A stretch of DNA of 64,000 bases from contig CM077664.1 in the NCBI GenBank assembly GCA_039707655.1, positions 199,324,195 through 199,388,194 of the forward strand, written 5' to 3'. The notes under the pieces were generated by a model. The model saw nothing but the letters and a program-made list of their open reading frames with translations, was not told the DNA's origin and made no database searches. This DNA is from Elymus sibiricus (lineage: Eukaryota > Streptophyta > Magnoliopsida > Poales > Poaceae). A program made the position numbers and the translations under genes. Of the stretch, positions 54,543 to 64,000 are shown piece after piece (positions within the stretch are counted from its first letter, which is position 1; the number at the start of each line of letters is the position of its first letter).

Positions 54543-54879
54543 GACCAGACACACACACGCATGCTCTAGGTGGAGTATTTGTTCGTACCACACCTTTCGT
54601 CCAACCTTCCCCGTATGATTATCAATCACCTTAGTTTACTTATAACATGGACAATTTCCACTGCAATTTAGTTAGCAAACTTCTCATTAAAATATGACGC
54701 AAATCACGAGCAGGAATTGAGAAAATTTTATTTACACAATCACATTAATATGGTCAGGTAAATCACACGCTAACGTACCATTGTACTAATATTTATATCC
54801 TGTTGCAAAGGTGGAGTACATATCCGAAGAGTAGAGGCGCGCACACACACTCCGTCAAATCAATATCATTGGATTCATC

Positions 54880-55014
54880 ATTGCATGTATTTTCACATCA
54901 TATAAATTTTTCACTGTAAATGTTCATATTGTTTTCTACAAACTTGGTCAAACTGTACAAAGTTTGACTTCAGTCAAAGCTAATATGCGGAGTAAATAAA
55001 AATGGAGGGAGTAC
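54880..55014. mobile_element. Stowaway MITE, right part only
   Basis: TTTGACTTCAGTCAAAGC, TATGCGGAGTAAATAAAAAT and GGAGGGAGTA form a typical right end. The matching CTCCCTCC left end is not found at the expected distance, so the element is truncated. Confidence 0.6.
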
Positions 55015-55297
55015 TATCTTAGGGTTGACCAGTCACTGCCCGCGGACGTGCCCGGGTGGTGGAAGAGGAAGGAGGAGAAGCGGGCTGTGGAGTACACTAG
55101 CTGCAGCACGAGCTCCAAGGAACTTTTGTGCCACACAATGCATATTTAACTACCAGTACTACGTACACTCAGGCCTTTAGGTTGCGTGTAGATGACATGG
55201 CTACAACTTGCAGGCTGATAGCCAACCGCTCCGCCTCGTACGTTTTTTTATTTTTGCCATGCAAGATTTGCATGTAGGCATGTCACGCACAAGAGAG

Positions 55298-55451
55298 TAT
55301 CTGCTGTTGCCGAGGCTTAGGTGGTACCATGATACGGGCTCCTGTGCATTTTTGCAAATGTTGCAGAGTTACCGGGAGCCGTTTGATCTTAGAATTTGAC
55401 GGTCCAGAAGCCCGTATCACGGTAGCACCTAAGCCTTGGTAGCACTAGATA
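55298..55451. mobile_element. MITE with 42-bp inverted ends
   Basis: Left TATCTGCTGTTGCCGAGGCT and right, on the reverse strand, TATCTAGTGCTACCAAGGCT. The pairing continues through TAGGTG-TACC-TGATACGGGC. About 154 bp including a TA on each side. Stowaway-type size and target fit. Confidence 0.75.
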
Positions 55452-55649
55452 TTTTCCGTGTCACGCACGTAGTTGTCGAAGCCGTGCTCGAAAAAGGGCG
55501 ACGAGGTCCGCTAGTCCGCGTTGGTCGGTGCACCTGGAAAACAAACCAATCCCAGTCGCCGTAAATGTTGTGCGTGCTTTAATTACAGGAAGGTGGATGG
55601 ACGCGAACGTGCTGGACAACGAACCACCCGCCAGCTCCCTGATCTCAAA

Positions 55650-55655
55650 TATAAA
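55650..55655 (+). promoter_or_regulatory. TATA box of the F-box-like gene
   Basis: TATAAA 135 bases upstream of the ATG at 55785. It is a plausible core promoter. The leader between contains no upstream ATG in a strong context that I noticed. Confidence 0.45.
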
Positions 55656-57204
55656 CCGCACTAGCGCACTATTGCTAATACGCACCCACAGAACATCCTT
55701 TCCGAAGGGACGAAGCCCTGCGGTTACCATCTCCTCTCATCTAAACCAGTTCCCAAAGGGAGAAGGCAGTTTGTCGCCATTCCTATGGATTCCCAAGGCG
55801 GTGGTGTTTCTCGTCCTCGTCGAGGTTGGGAGACCTTGGACGACGATGCTTTGGGGGAAATCGTAAGTTGCTCCGACTTCCTTACACCCGCAAGACTCAG
55901 CAGTGCTTGCACCAAATATTTTAAGACGGTGCATAAATATGCGTGGGAGAAGGCCATGCTAGTTGGTCTGCCATGCGTCCTTGAGGACGAGGATGTTTCC
56001 TGGGGGGTCTCTCCAACGCGGCGTGGCCGTAGTTGCAAGTTGACGCCCCTTGAGATGCCGACGTTGAGGGGCACTCGGATTTTGTCCGATGAGCAGGTCA
56101 GTGATGAGTTTGATCACGTAAATGTATTCTAAAGACTACTTCCGTATTCCATTTCATAATTACCCCGTTGCCCACTGTTGCACAGGTTAGGCTTGGTGCC
56201 AATGGAGATTGGCTTGCATACGCATGGGAGGGTACCAACATCAATTTGCACAACATTCACACCGGTGAGACCGTTCCCGTTGAACCTTTGTCCAGCATTG
56301 CGATCGGCCATCCAATGGGGCACCTCCTAAATTGGTACAATGGAACCACGGTGAGTTTGAAGAAGATAGCAATCCCAGAAGCCCCGATAAGGTTGTGCGG
56401 CAACAAAGATTACTCTCTCATCGCGGTATTCGACATCGCGATTGCTTTCACGAAACATCCTACACGTGGCCGTCAAAGCTAGACCATGCTGTCTGCCGCC
56501 GATTTGTTGCCGTACGAGTACGAAGATGCCGTGTTCCTTTTAAACCGCATCTTCGCGGTCACAAACCAGGGGACTTGTTTCGTATGTGACACATCCTACG
56601 GTATATTCCCTCTCTTCCGGTTTAATATGTTTAGTTTTTCTGTTTTATAAGTTTTAAATTTATTGCTCCACATCACATGTTCAGATTTCAAGGTGCATTA
56701 AATCGTTGCATGCAAGGATTAAGAGAAAACTCACCAATGCATGTTCTAGTTTTTGTGGTCATTTATTGGTCACGCATGCATACATTGCAATTAACATTTT
56801 TAACCGCAATTGTTTAGAAAATTGAGTGTGTTAACTGAGTACTTTTGCAAACTACAAAATCAATACCACCACCCCGCGTCTGACCGCCCTGGCCCACCCA
56901 AACCCCCTCCCTCGCCCGCGCGTGCTTCCCGCCTGAAACGGTCAGCGCTGCTCCAGACCAGAGCGTCAGTACCGCATTCATGCCCGGGCAGAGCGGACGC
57001 GACCTCTCACTGGTGCCGTCTTTGAAGCAGCGCGACGGCCGAGAGAGCGCCGCTTCTTGGTGCACGCGACTGCTCCGCGTTGAAACGACACCACGGCGGG
57101 CCATCCGTCCATCCGCCGCCCACATTAATGACACGTGGTTGCCGAGGTCCAACTCCAGCGCCACCCGTTTGTTCGCCTGTCGCCGTTCATTGCCATTTGC
57201 CCGC

Positions 57205-57212
57205 TATATAAA
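57205..57212 (+). promoter_or_regulatory. TATA box of the intronic pseudogene
   Basis: TATATAAA 69 bases before the ATG at 57281, after a GC-rich upstream segment. Confidence 0.5.
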
Positions 57213-57280
57213 CTTCAGCCCCGGCCATAGCCGTAGTCATCCTCCTCCGGTCCCTTTCTCCTCTCGGCACCACTCCCATC

Positions 57281-57711
57281 ATGGCCTCCTCGCGCTACAA
57301 AGCTCTCTAGGACAGACTGTCGCCAGAGCAGAAGAAGAACATTGGCAGCTCCGCGCCGGCCATGCTCCGCTTCCACAATCACGAAGCCGGCACGTTTGCA
57401 CGGTCGCCGACGGCAGCAAGGAAAAGTAGTGCATGGTAGGTCGTCGCCGCTCGGGTCCCAAGAAGGCAACCGCTTCTCTCCTCCCGTCGAAGCTAAGCTT
57501 GTTGGGCACAACAACGAGGGCCGATTTTCCAATTGGCGGCGACGTGGAGGCGGAAATCTTCACTCCCTGGAGCTTCGGAGGAGGAGGTTACGGAGGCGGA
57601 GCTGGAGAGCGCCGACTCGGAACAGGAGAAGGTGATGGCAATAGCCGGAGCTTGAGTTCTTGGGGTCATCGCCGGATATGGGGGACGGGCGCCGGCGATC
57701 ATTTAGAATAG
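57281..57711 (+). pseudogene. Unidentified pseudogene within intron 2
   Basis: ATG in good context (CATCATGGCC), MASSRYKAL, then a TAG as tenth codon (57308-57310). In the same frame DRLSPEQKKNIGSSAPAMLR and AGTFARSPTAARKSSAW follow to a TAG near 57435, and coding-like sequence continues in other frames to about 57711 (glycine-rich; EVEAEIFTPWSFGGGGYGGG). I know this start only as a repeated grass hypothetical protein, function unknown. A TATA box precedes it. It is probably a separate unit that arrived in the intron. Confidence 0.5.
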
Positions 57712-58260
57712 GTTTAGAATAGGTTTTAATCCGGTTTGTATGCCGGTTTGTATGAAAAATGTAACAAATTTCGTCCGGTTTATATGAAAAGTTTTCGAAA
57801 GGTAATGAGTTTCGTCCGGTTATCTCTACTACTATAGTACAACAATTTTTAAAATTGGATTGTCCACCCACAGTGATGCAGAATCATTTGTTAGCCGTTT
57901 ATTTCTTCCACGGGCCGAATCGCTTCCATTTATCAATGTTGAGCCTAACAGATCCAACGGTCATGGTTTGTGGGATTCGCTCCGCGTTGGAGATGCCCTA
58001 ACCAGCATATGGTGTAATCCCTAACGGTGCTCCACTATTTTGCAGGGAAAAGTCATACCCCAATCAAAATCAGATCGCCGATCATGGATGTGCATGGGCC
58101 ATTCGGTCTCACTTGGAACCTTGTAACTGTCGACACCCAGTTGGGACATACTATCTTAGCAGTCGTTACCCATGGTACCATTGAAGGGCAGCAAGGTGCC
58201 ACGATCTATCACGATCGGACCCTGATCATGTTCCCAGGTAATCCATTATCTCCGATCTAA

Positions 58261-58560
58261 GACTAGTACAGCCAGAAGCTAGAGTGTACTATCTTATTGC
58301 CATGTCATCTTATAACATTTCAGTACATGTCTCGTTATACTCCATGAGGAGTAGTTCTTTTCTTTTTTTGATTGATTGGGGTAGTCATCGACGCAACATT
58401 ATAATATAAGTTATAATTAGCCATTTCAATTCCACAATGTACTGGCTAGTGAGCCTGAATCCCATCTAATAAAAAAAGTACTACTACTACTAGGACTCCT
58501 CCTACTTTAATTAATATACATCGCCCACGTCACACTCTCAAATTGTTTCTTCTAGCCCGT
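58261..58560. other. Spacer before the Gypsy LTR
   Basis: AT-rich, no gene. The last 75 bases (CTCCTACTTTAATTAATA, CCCACGTCACACTCTCAAA) match 2460-2510 near the window start, so a known repeat ends here and the LTR cuts it. Confidence 0.5.
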
Positions 58561-59050
58561 TGTCGGTGTAAAAACCGGCAGACCTCGGGGTAGGGGGTCC
58601 CGAGCTGTGGATCTCGGATCGGTGGTAACAGAGACGGTGGAGACGATGTTTACCCAGGTTCGGGCCCTCTTGATGGAGGTAAAACCCTACGTCCTGCTTC
58701 TGTTTATATTGATGGAGATGTATCGAGTACAGAGTAAATCTACCTCGAGATCGTAATATGTGTCTAACTTCTAGGGCTAGGTGAGCAATATTGCGTTGTT
58801 CCCCCTACAGGCTAAACCCTATGGCTTATATACACACCAGGGAGGGTACGTAGGGTTACAAGGTCGGTATCTAGGAATAAGGCGGCTGGACAAATCTTGA
58901 AGTGTACTACAAGTCTTCGGTAGAGACAGCCTCGATCACGTCTTCCGTGTGCGGCCTCCAGAGTCCATCTTGATTACGTACGGCGGCATATTGGCCCAAC
59001 CGAGGAGACGGGCCGTCTGGGTTAGCACCCCCTAATCCAGGACACCGTCA
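58561..59050 (-). repeat. 3' LTR of the Tat-like Gypsy element
   Basis: 490 bp, TGACGGTGTC to ACACCGACA on the minus strand. It contains plus-strand ATTGCGTTGTTCCCCCTACA and GGCTTATATACACACC (a possible TATA on either strand). It abuts the polypurine-like tract at 59051-59062. Confidence 0.75.
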
Positions 59051-59373
59051 GTAGCCCCTGAACTGGTCTTCGATGCCGAAGTCGACGCCCTTCACTTTCC
59101 GGAGTCTTGGCTCGATAGACAAGTTCCCGTGCTTTTATTCTCCAAATAGATTTAAAGACCTCGACAACCCTTAGAATTCGTCGGGGGCCCAACGTCAGAC
59201 TTTGAAAATCGTGCTGCTTAGGGAGTCGGGCCCCTTTATGGGAAAAACGTCGAAGCGTCAACCCTTTCTGCCCTTACTTAACAGACGCGTTGCCCTTGCT
59301 TGTGGCAGTACGCCTTTGCAACCGCAGCGAAAAATTCCCCTCCCTCCCCAGCCCAAGCTCAAGAGCCCAAACA

Positions 59374-62174
59374 ATGGTGAGCGGTGAAGGATCGTCAAGG
59401 TGTCCTCACGGCCCTGATAGAGGGGACTGGGGGAGTTGCTCCATCGTGCGCCTTCAATTGGAGCGCTTGGCGACGCAAGGATACCTGCCGGATGCGGATC
59501 TGGCCGCTACCCGCCCTGGACTAACGTCCATTGACGGTCAAGCCCACGCCGAAAATTACCCCTCGCGACGGGGGGGATGAGCGGGTATGCTTCGTGCCTT
59601 TCCTCTTCCGCGGCTTAGGGTTCCCAATCGACCCCTTCCTCCGCGGCTTGCTGGAGTTCTACGGGTTACAGCTACATCATCTCTCCCCGAATTCGATACT
59701 GCACATCGCGGGGTTCGTCGCGCTCTGCGAGCTACACCTCGGCTGTCAGGCACACTTCGGATTATGGTGGAAGTACTTCTGCGTCGTGCCCCACTCTTCG
59801 GTCGACAAGCTATTCGAGGTCGGAGGAGCCGAAGTCTGTCGAGTCGACAAGACTGGCTATCCAGCGGGAACACCTCGGGAGGAGGCGGATTACTGGCCTT
59901 CCGAGTGGTTCTATATCACCGACGTCCTGTTGTATGAGCCAGTCCGGCCAGGCCTCCCGCCATTCTCATTGGATCCACCGAGGAAGCGTTACAGCTGGAG
60001 GCCGCTGAGTTCGGCTCAAGAGGAAGACGAAGCCGTGACTAAGCTAGCGGCCAAGGTAAAGCTCTTATCAAGCACTGGCCTTACCATCATTGACGTGATG
60101 GTGGTGGCTCTAGACCGAAGAGTCCAGCCTCTCCGGCAGCGCCAGCACTTATTGTGCGAGTATAACGGGTCCGAGGACGCCTCTCGATCCATCAAGGGGG
60201 CTTTTATGGACCAACTGACCCTCGGAGCCGTACTAGCCAACATGTACCAAGGTTCCACCGAGGAGTTTGGCAAGCGCCAGTTCCAAGATGGGCTGTCATA
60301 CTACAACCCTGCCGACATAGTAAGTTTCTATTTCGGACTTTTCTGTTTTACCTCGGGATCCTTAACATTAATCCGTCACATATCGGTTGAACAGAGGTGG
60401 AGGCGTTGGCTCGAAGGGGTGAGTAGTCCGGCCCCTCAGCCGGAGTTGCACAACCGCGCGGAAGACCCTCTCTACCACGAGGATGAAGACCTGGGGCTTA
60501 TTTATGAAGGGAGGAGTTTTTTCCTGGAGAGCCTTGATGGCTCGAAAGTAGCAGTCGTCCCTGATACGCCGGGGACGAGGCCAGCCTCATCGGTAACTCT
60601 CCCTTCCTCTAAACGAAAGAGAGCCCCTCGTCCCCCAGTCTCCTGACTCCTCCTCCAAAGGGGCGGCGCTCCCAATGCCTACATAGAGAAACGGCTCCAC
60701 TGGAAAGGGCTCAGCCAGAAGTATGAGAAGCTCTGGCCGAGGTTACGGGGACAGGCGAAAGTGCTCCATCCGTCATTAGGTAATATTTAGGTCTATGTTA
60801 CAGAAAAGACACTTCGGATTCTAACATTCCTGATTATTTGTAGACATCCTCCGCCCCCCACCGTACATGTGGAGGCCAAGGAAGGCACGGCCCCGCCCAA
60901 GGAAGCAGAGGTCCGAAATCCTGCGAGGGTTGATCCTGGCGCCGCTCAGCCCGAGGAGTCGGCGACATCGGCCACTCCGTCCAAAATCCAATGCGCCGTG
61001 AATTATCGCCGGCGAAAGGCTTCCTTGAACAATCCGGCCTTTTTGGACAGGGAGCTTAATGCTCTCAGCGCGGTGGACGCATACCTCGGGGCGACCCGGG
61101 GTGCCTTTGATGAGTCGCAGGATGTCCTGTCGCGAGGGCTACGAGTAAGGTTTTAAAGACAAATATGACTACCAAGTATGGTAGTATCCCCTAAGGCTTG
61201 GTACGAGCCCCTGGGGTCGAATAAAGACTTGAATGCTAACCTGCAATCTTTGTCCTTACAGGAAGCTCGCTTAAAGAACGAGCAATTGACCTCGGCGTTG
61301 GACCAAACAAAGGTGTAGCTTGACGCGGCTGTGTCCGAGGTTGAGCAGGTGAAGAAATTCACCAGAGAAGCGCACGGTAAGTGCTTATTTCTTGAAGTGG
61401 GTAATGTCCAAAAAATAGAGCTGACGCCAGAATCGTTTGTAGGAGCGGAAGCCCTGGGCCATCTTGAAAGAGATCTGAAGCAGGCCCGCGACGATCTGGC
61501 GTATGCTGAAGCGCAACGCCAGGCAAATCAACATGTAGCCACTCAGAGAGTGGGCAACGTGAATGCGCTTAGGGCTGAAAACACCCGGCAGGCCCAGGAA
61601 ATTGAGAGCTTAAAAGCTCGCCTGGCGGTTGCAGAAGCAAAGAATCAGTGAACGGATGACATGATTTATGGTAAGTTATAAGTCATGACAGACATTTGTC
61701 ATGCGGTTTGTCCAAGGAGATTTGTCATGCGAAATGTTGTTTTTGACAGCTTGCTTGACTGGCCTTGCTCCGGAGTCTCGGGGTCCGGTGTCCGAAGAAA
61801 TGAGCGTTCATCTATCCGAGGTGCATGAAAGGGCTCGGAAAGCGATGAAGGATGTACACCAGGCTTTATGGCCCGAGGTGGTGCCGGTCCCCGAGGATAT
61901 GGCCGTGCTAGCCGAATAGCTTAAGAGAGCTCGGCGCTAGATCCAGGCGTGGAAAGTATCAGCTTGTCGAGAGGGTGCGAGGGAGGCCTGGGCCATGGTG
62001 AAGACCCACTACACCGGTCTGAACACGACAGAATTAGCAGAGGTGGGACCCATGGGGCCTGATGGGGAGGAGATCCCTACCATCCAGGCATATGACAGTG
62101 TAATGCCTGCGGCACGCCTCTCGCAAAAGGATTGCGCGTTAGACACCCTAATGGATGGGCTAGACTGCGCGTGA
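59374..62174 (+). pseudogene. Antisense gene of the Gypsy element (PF04195-like)
   Basis: Plus strand, opposite to pol. Starts MVSGEGSSRCPHGPDRGDWG at 59374. A frameshift in a run of seven G near 59570 moves the frame. After it FVPFLFRGLGFPIDPFLRGL, ILHIAGFVALCELHLGCQAH and LWWKYFCVVP follow the 'putative gypsy type transposon' family (PF04195). Likely introns: about 60319-60393 (GTAAGT..GAACAG) and about 60780-60842 (..TTTGTAG). Later pieces are NPAFLDRELNALSAVDAYLG, a long coiled coil at 61441-61650 (ERDLKQARDDLAYAEAQRQA) and SEEMSVHLSEVHERARKAMK, with stops near 61316 and 61917. The tail ends LDTLMDGLDCA at 62174. Function is unknown. The family is plant-specific and carried by Gypsy elements. 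Confidence 0.7.
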
Positions 62175-62929
62175 AAATTGTTGTATGATTTTATGTACCG
62201 AGGTATTCTATGTCAATTTTTTCCGTCCGTTTATCCAAACTCTGTCAGCCAGTCTTCGGCTTCCGCCTCCTCGGATAAATTCCTAGGAGTGTCCCATACT
62301 ACTGGCCGAGGTCATCGGACCAGATGCTTCAGGTGACCAGGCAATCGGGCTGTTCAGCTCAAAAGAGAAGAGGGTAACGGCAGGCTATGTTATATTACTA
62401 TTTAACGTAAGAAACATCTTCCGAGGAAAATAGTTCTTCCAACAGTTCCTTTTCTCGGGTTATTGTGTCGAACATGCTAGTCCGAAGACGGATGACCTCG
62501 GGGGTAAAGCCCCTGGTCGGGGTTTGAAAAGACCCTAGCCACGTTATTCCTATGTCATAGCCGACCAATCCGCATTATAAGAACGCTAGCTTACGGCTTT
62601 ATCCGTCTGAGGTACTACATCGGTTGACCTGGGAGTAACAATCACAGCGGTGCTCCCTTTGCCCCCTAGCCAAAATATCGGGAACGTAAGGGGCAAGCAC
62701 AGGAGCCGGGCAACCCAGCTTGGCCAAATCTTAAAGCTAATCGATGCATATAGTGGCTCAAAAGACAATAGTACATAAGAGGCGAAATAGCTCTTGTTTT
62801 GAAAAGAACATGCTAGATTGTCCTCGGGGTCATAAAATAACTTTCCAAGGCGAGGAAATAAAAAATAAGAAAAAATATTAAGTTGAAAAGAAAATGCACA
62901 AGTTATTTACACAGACCGTATGCTTGGTT
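62175..62929. other. Spacer between the antisense gene and pol
   Basis: No coding signal on either strand. It carries the convergent 3' ends of the two genes. Repeated use of CCGAGG/CCTCGG words fits the rest of the element. Confidence 0.6.
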
Positions 62930-64000
62930 TCATGCATAGAAACGTCGGAGTAGCGTCGCGTTCCACGGGTGGGGCTCTAATCGGCCATCCTCTGGATCTC
63001 GGATTCGATAAGCTCCTTCGATGAGCACTTGGTCAATGATAAACGGTCCGTCCCATCTAGGGGAGAGCTTGTGTTTTTGTTTTTCGGGGTGTAGTCTCAT
63101 TACGAGATCCCCGACATTGAATTCTTTGGCACAAACCTCTCTACCGTGGTAGCGCCGTGCCTGCTGCTGATAAATGGCTGATCTAGCCCATGCGACGTTG
63201 CGCTCTTCTTCGAGTGTCTAGGTCATCTTCCCGATCGAGTTCGGCCTCCAGCTCCTCATACATGCGCACCCGAGGTGCGTCATGTATGATATCGCAAGGG
63301 AGGACCGCTTCGGCGCCATACACCATAAAAAACAGGGTATACCCTGTGGACCTGTTTGGTGTTGTACGCAAGCGCCATAATATGGAATCAAGTTCCTCAA
63401 CCCATTTGCAATCAGCTTTTTTAAGGGAGCGCACTAGCCGTGGCTTAATTCCACTAAGGATAAGTCCATTGGCTCGCTCCACCTGCCCATTAGACTGCGG
63501 GTGATAGACGGACGCGTAGTCGAGCTTAATGCCCATTTTCTTACACCATGCCTTGACCTCTTTGGTCGTGAAGTTGGTTACGTTGTCTGTGATCAGACTA
63601 TGGGGGACACCGTAACGATGGATTACCCCCGAAATGAATCCGATGACCTGGACGGCCTCGACTGAGGTGACTGGTTTTGCTTCGATCCACTTGGTGAATT
63701 TGTCTACCATAACGAGTAGGTATTTGTTTTTGTTTGATCCTCCCTTGAGTGGCCCGACCATATCGAGCCCCCAGACCGCAAAGGGCCACATAATGGGGAT
63801 CGTGCGCAGGGTCGTGGGGGGCATGTGGCTCTGCTTGGCGAATACCTGGCAGCCTGGGCAACGCTGTACTAATGCCAAGGCATCGGCACTTGCCGTTGGC
63901 CAGTAGAAACCGGCTCAAAAAGCCTTGCTGACCAGGGTCCGAGCAGCGGCGTGATGTCCGCTCATGCCGGAGTGTATCTCTCGAAGTACGAGTTTTCCTT
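62930..64000 (-). pseudogene. Gypsy pol C-terminus: integrase
   Basis: Minus strand, open at the window edge. Order: an HHCC zinc finger (SGHHAAARTLVSKAF, then CPGCQVFAK), the integrase core with the first D in WGLDMVGPL, the second in LITDNVTNF (usually DNGTQF, so a Gly is lost) and the E in NGQVERANG, then a C-terminal part ending FYA and a TGA at 62930. Three lesions: a stop at 63915-63917 in the zinc finger, the DNG change, and a frameshift near 63219 after DREDDLDT, beyond which the C-terminal domain continues in another frame. In a full element it inserts the cDNA into the genome. This copy is inactive. Confidence 0.9.

Larger units (their letters stand above)
55785..58237 (+). pseudogene. 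F-box/DUF295-like gene, three exons, 3' end missing
   Basis: Exon 1 is 55785-56096 (MDSQGGGVSRPRRGWETLDD; donor CAG/GTCAGT), exon 2 is 56186-56600 (acceptor TGCACAG; VRLGANGDWLAYAWEG), exon 3 is 58048-58237 (acceptor TTTTGCAG; KSHTPIKIRSPIMDVHGPFG; donor CAG/GTAATC). The phases agree at both junctions. Residues about 15-45 look like an F-box (DDDALGEIVS, LTPARLSSACTKYF). LLNWYNGTTVSLKKIAI and LLPYEYEDAVFLLNRIFAVT fit the beta-propeller-like DUF295 region (PF03478) of plant F-box proteins, which would select substrates for SCF ubiquitin ligases. One TAG at 56480-56482 interrupts exon 2. After exon 3 no further exon is found before the Gypsy LTR at 58561, so the end is lost or displaced. Intron 2 is 1.4 kb and holds another pseudogene. 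Confidence 0.65.
58561..64000 (-). mobile_element. Gypsy element of Tat/Grande layout, 3' half
   Basis: Minus orientation. The 3' LTR starts TGACGGTGTCCTGGATTAGG at 59050 and ends at 58561. Before it come a polypurine-like AGGGGCTAC, a gene on the opposite strand (59374-62174), a spacer, and the end of pol (62930 to the window edge). An antisense gene between pol and the 3' LTR is a mark of the Tat lineage (as in Grande and RIRE2). The 5' half lies beyond the window. Confidence 0.8.

Noticed and set aside
59556..59873. Arg-rich minus-strand frame in the Gypsy antisense gene region
   Set aside because: It is the shadow of the PF04195-like coding sequence on the other strand.

Overview
This window looks like repeat-rich nuclear DNA of a grass of the wheat/barley tribe (Triticeae). 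The reasons are an Angela/BARE-type Copia fragment, an Athila-lineage Gypsy element with a TGATACGTCTC start, CACTA elements with long GGGCC-rich subterminal arrays, Stowaway MITEs with CTCCCTCCGT ends, and plant intron signals and TATA boxes. I see no bacterial gene organisation, CRISPR array, rRNA gene or intact tRNA gene. Nothing was searched against a database; family names come from recognition.

Layout. 1-11.0 kb: MITE-rich intergenic DNA with a diverged dispersed repeat, GA/GT-rich tracts, a decayed gene for a protein with 31-residue repeats (3560-4293), an unidentified broken coding stretch (5.5-6.1 kb), and a Mutator-like inverted-repeat element with a 9-bp target duplication (8079-8984). 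11.0-39.25 kb: one CACTA element (A), split by two later insertions. The first is a complete but non-autonomous Athila-type retrotransposon (11745-21332, target duplication CTCCA). The second is a CACTA element (C, 26143-36658, target duplication TAT) that landed in an intron of A's En/Spm-type transposase gene. C carries gene cargo: a Werner-type exonuclease tail, two small ORFs of unknown function, a B3-like domain gene, and a 504-bp tandem array. 39.25-41.4 kb: an Angela fragment cut at both ends exactly at CACTA termini. 41.4-48.55 kb: CACTA element B, a relative of A in opposite orientation, so A and B lie tail to tail around the Angela piece. 48.55-51.4 kb: a 500-bp tandem array related to the one in C.

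51.4-58.5 kb is the most gene-like part. It holds a minus-strand coiled-coil gene with a TATA box (52266-52940), a second Mutator-like element with a tRNA-like insert (53458-54542), and a spliced F-box/DUF295-like gene (55785-58237) that has one in-frame stop and no 3' end. A separate pseudogene sits in the second intron of that gene. 58.56-64.0 kb is the 3' half of a minus-strand Gypsy element with the Tat/Grande layout: 3' LTR, a spliced antisense gene on the plus strand, then the integrase end of pol, which runs off the window.

How it fits together: most coding sequence here belongs to or is carried by transposable elements, and nearly all of it has in-frame stops or frameshifts. The small ORFs in element C, the coiled-coil gene and the F-box gene are the best candidates for expressed sequence. 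Insertion order can be read from the nesting: CACTA A first, then the Athila-type element and CACTA C inside it.
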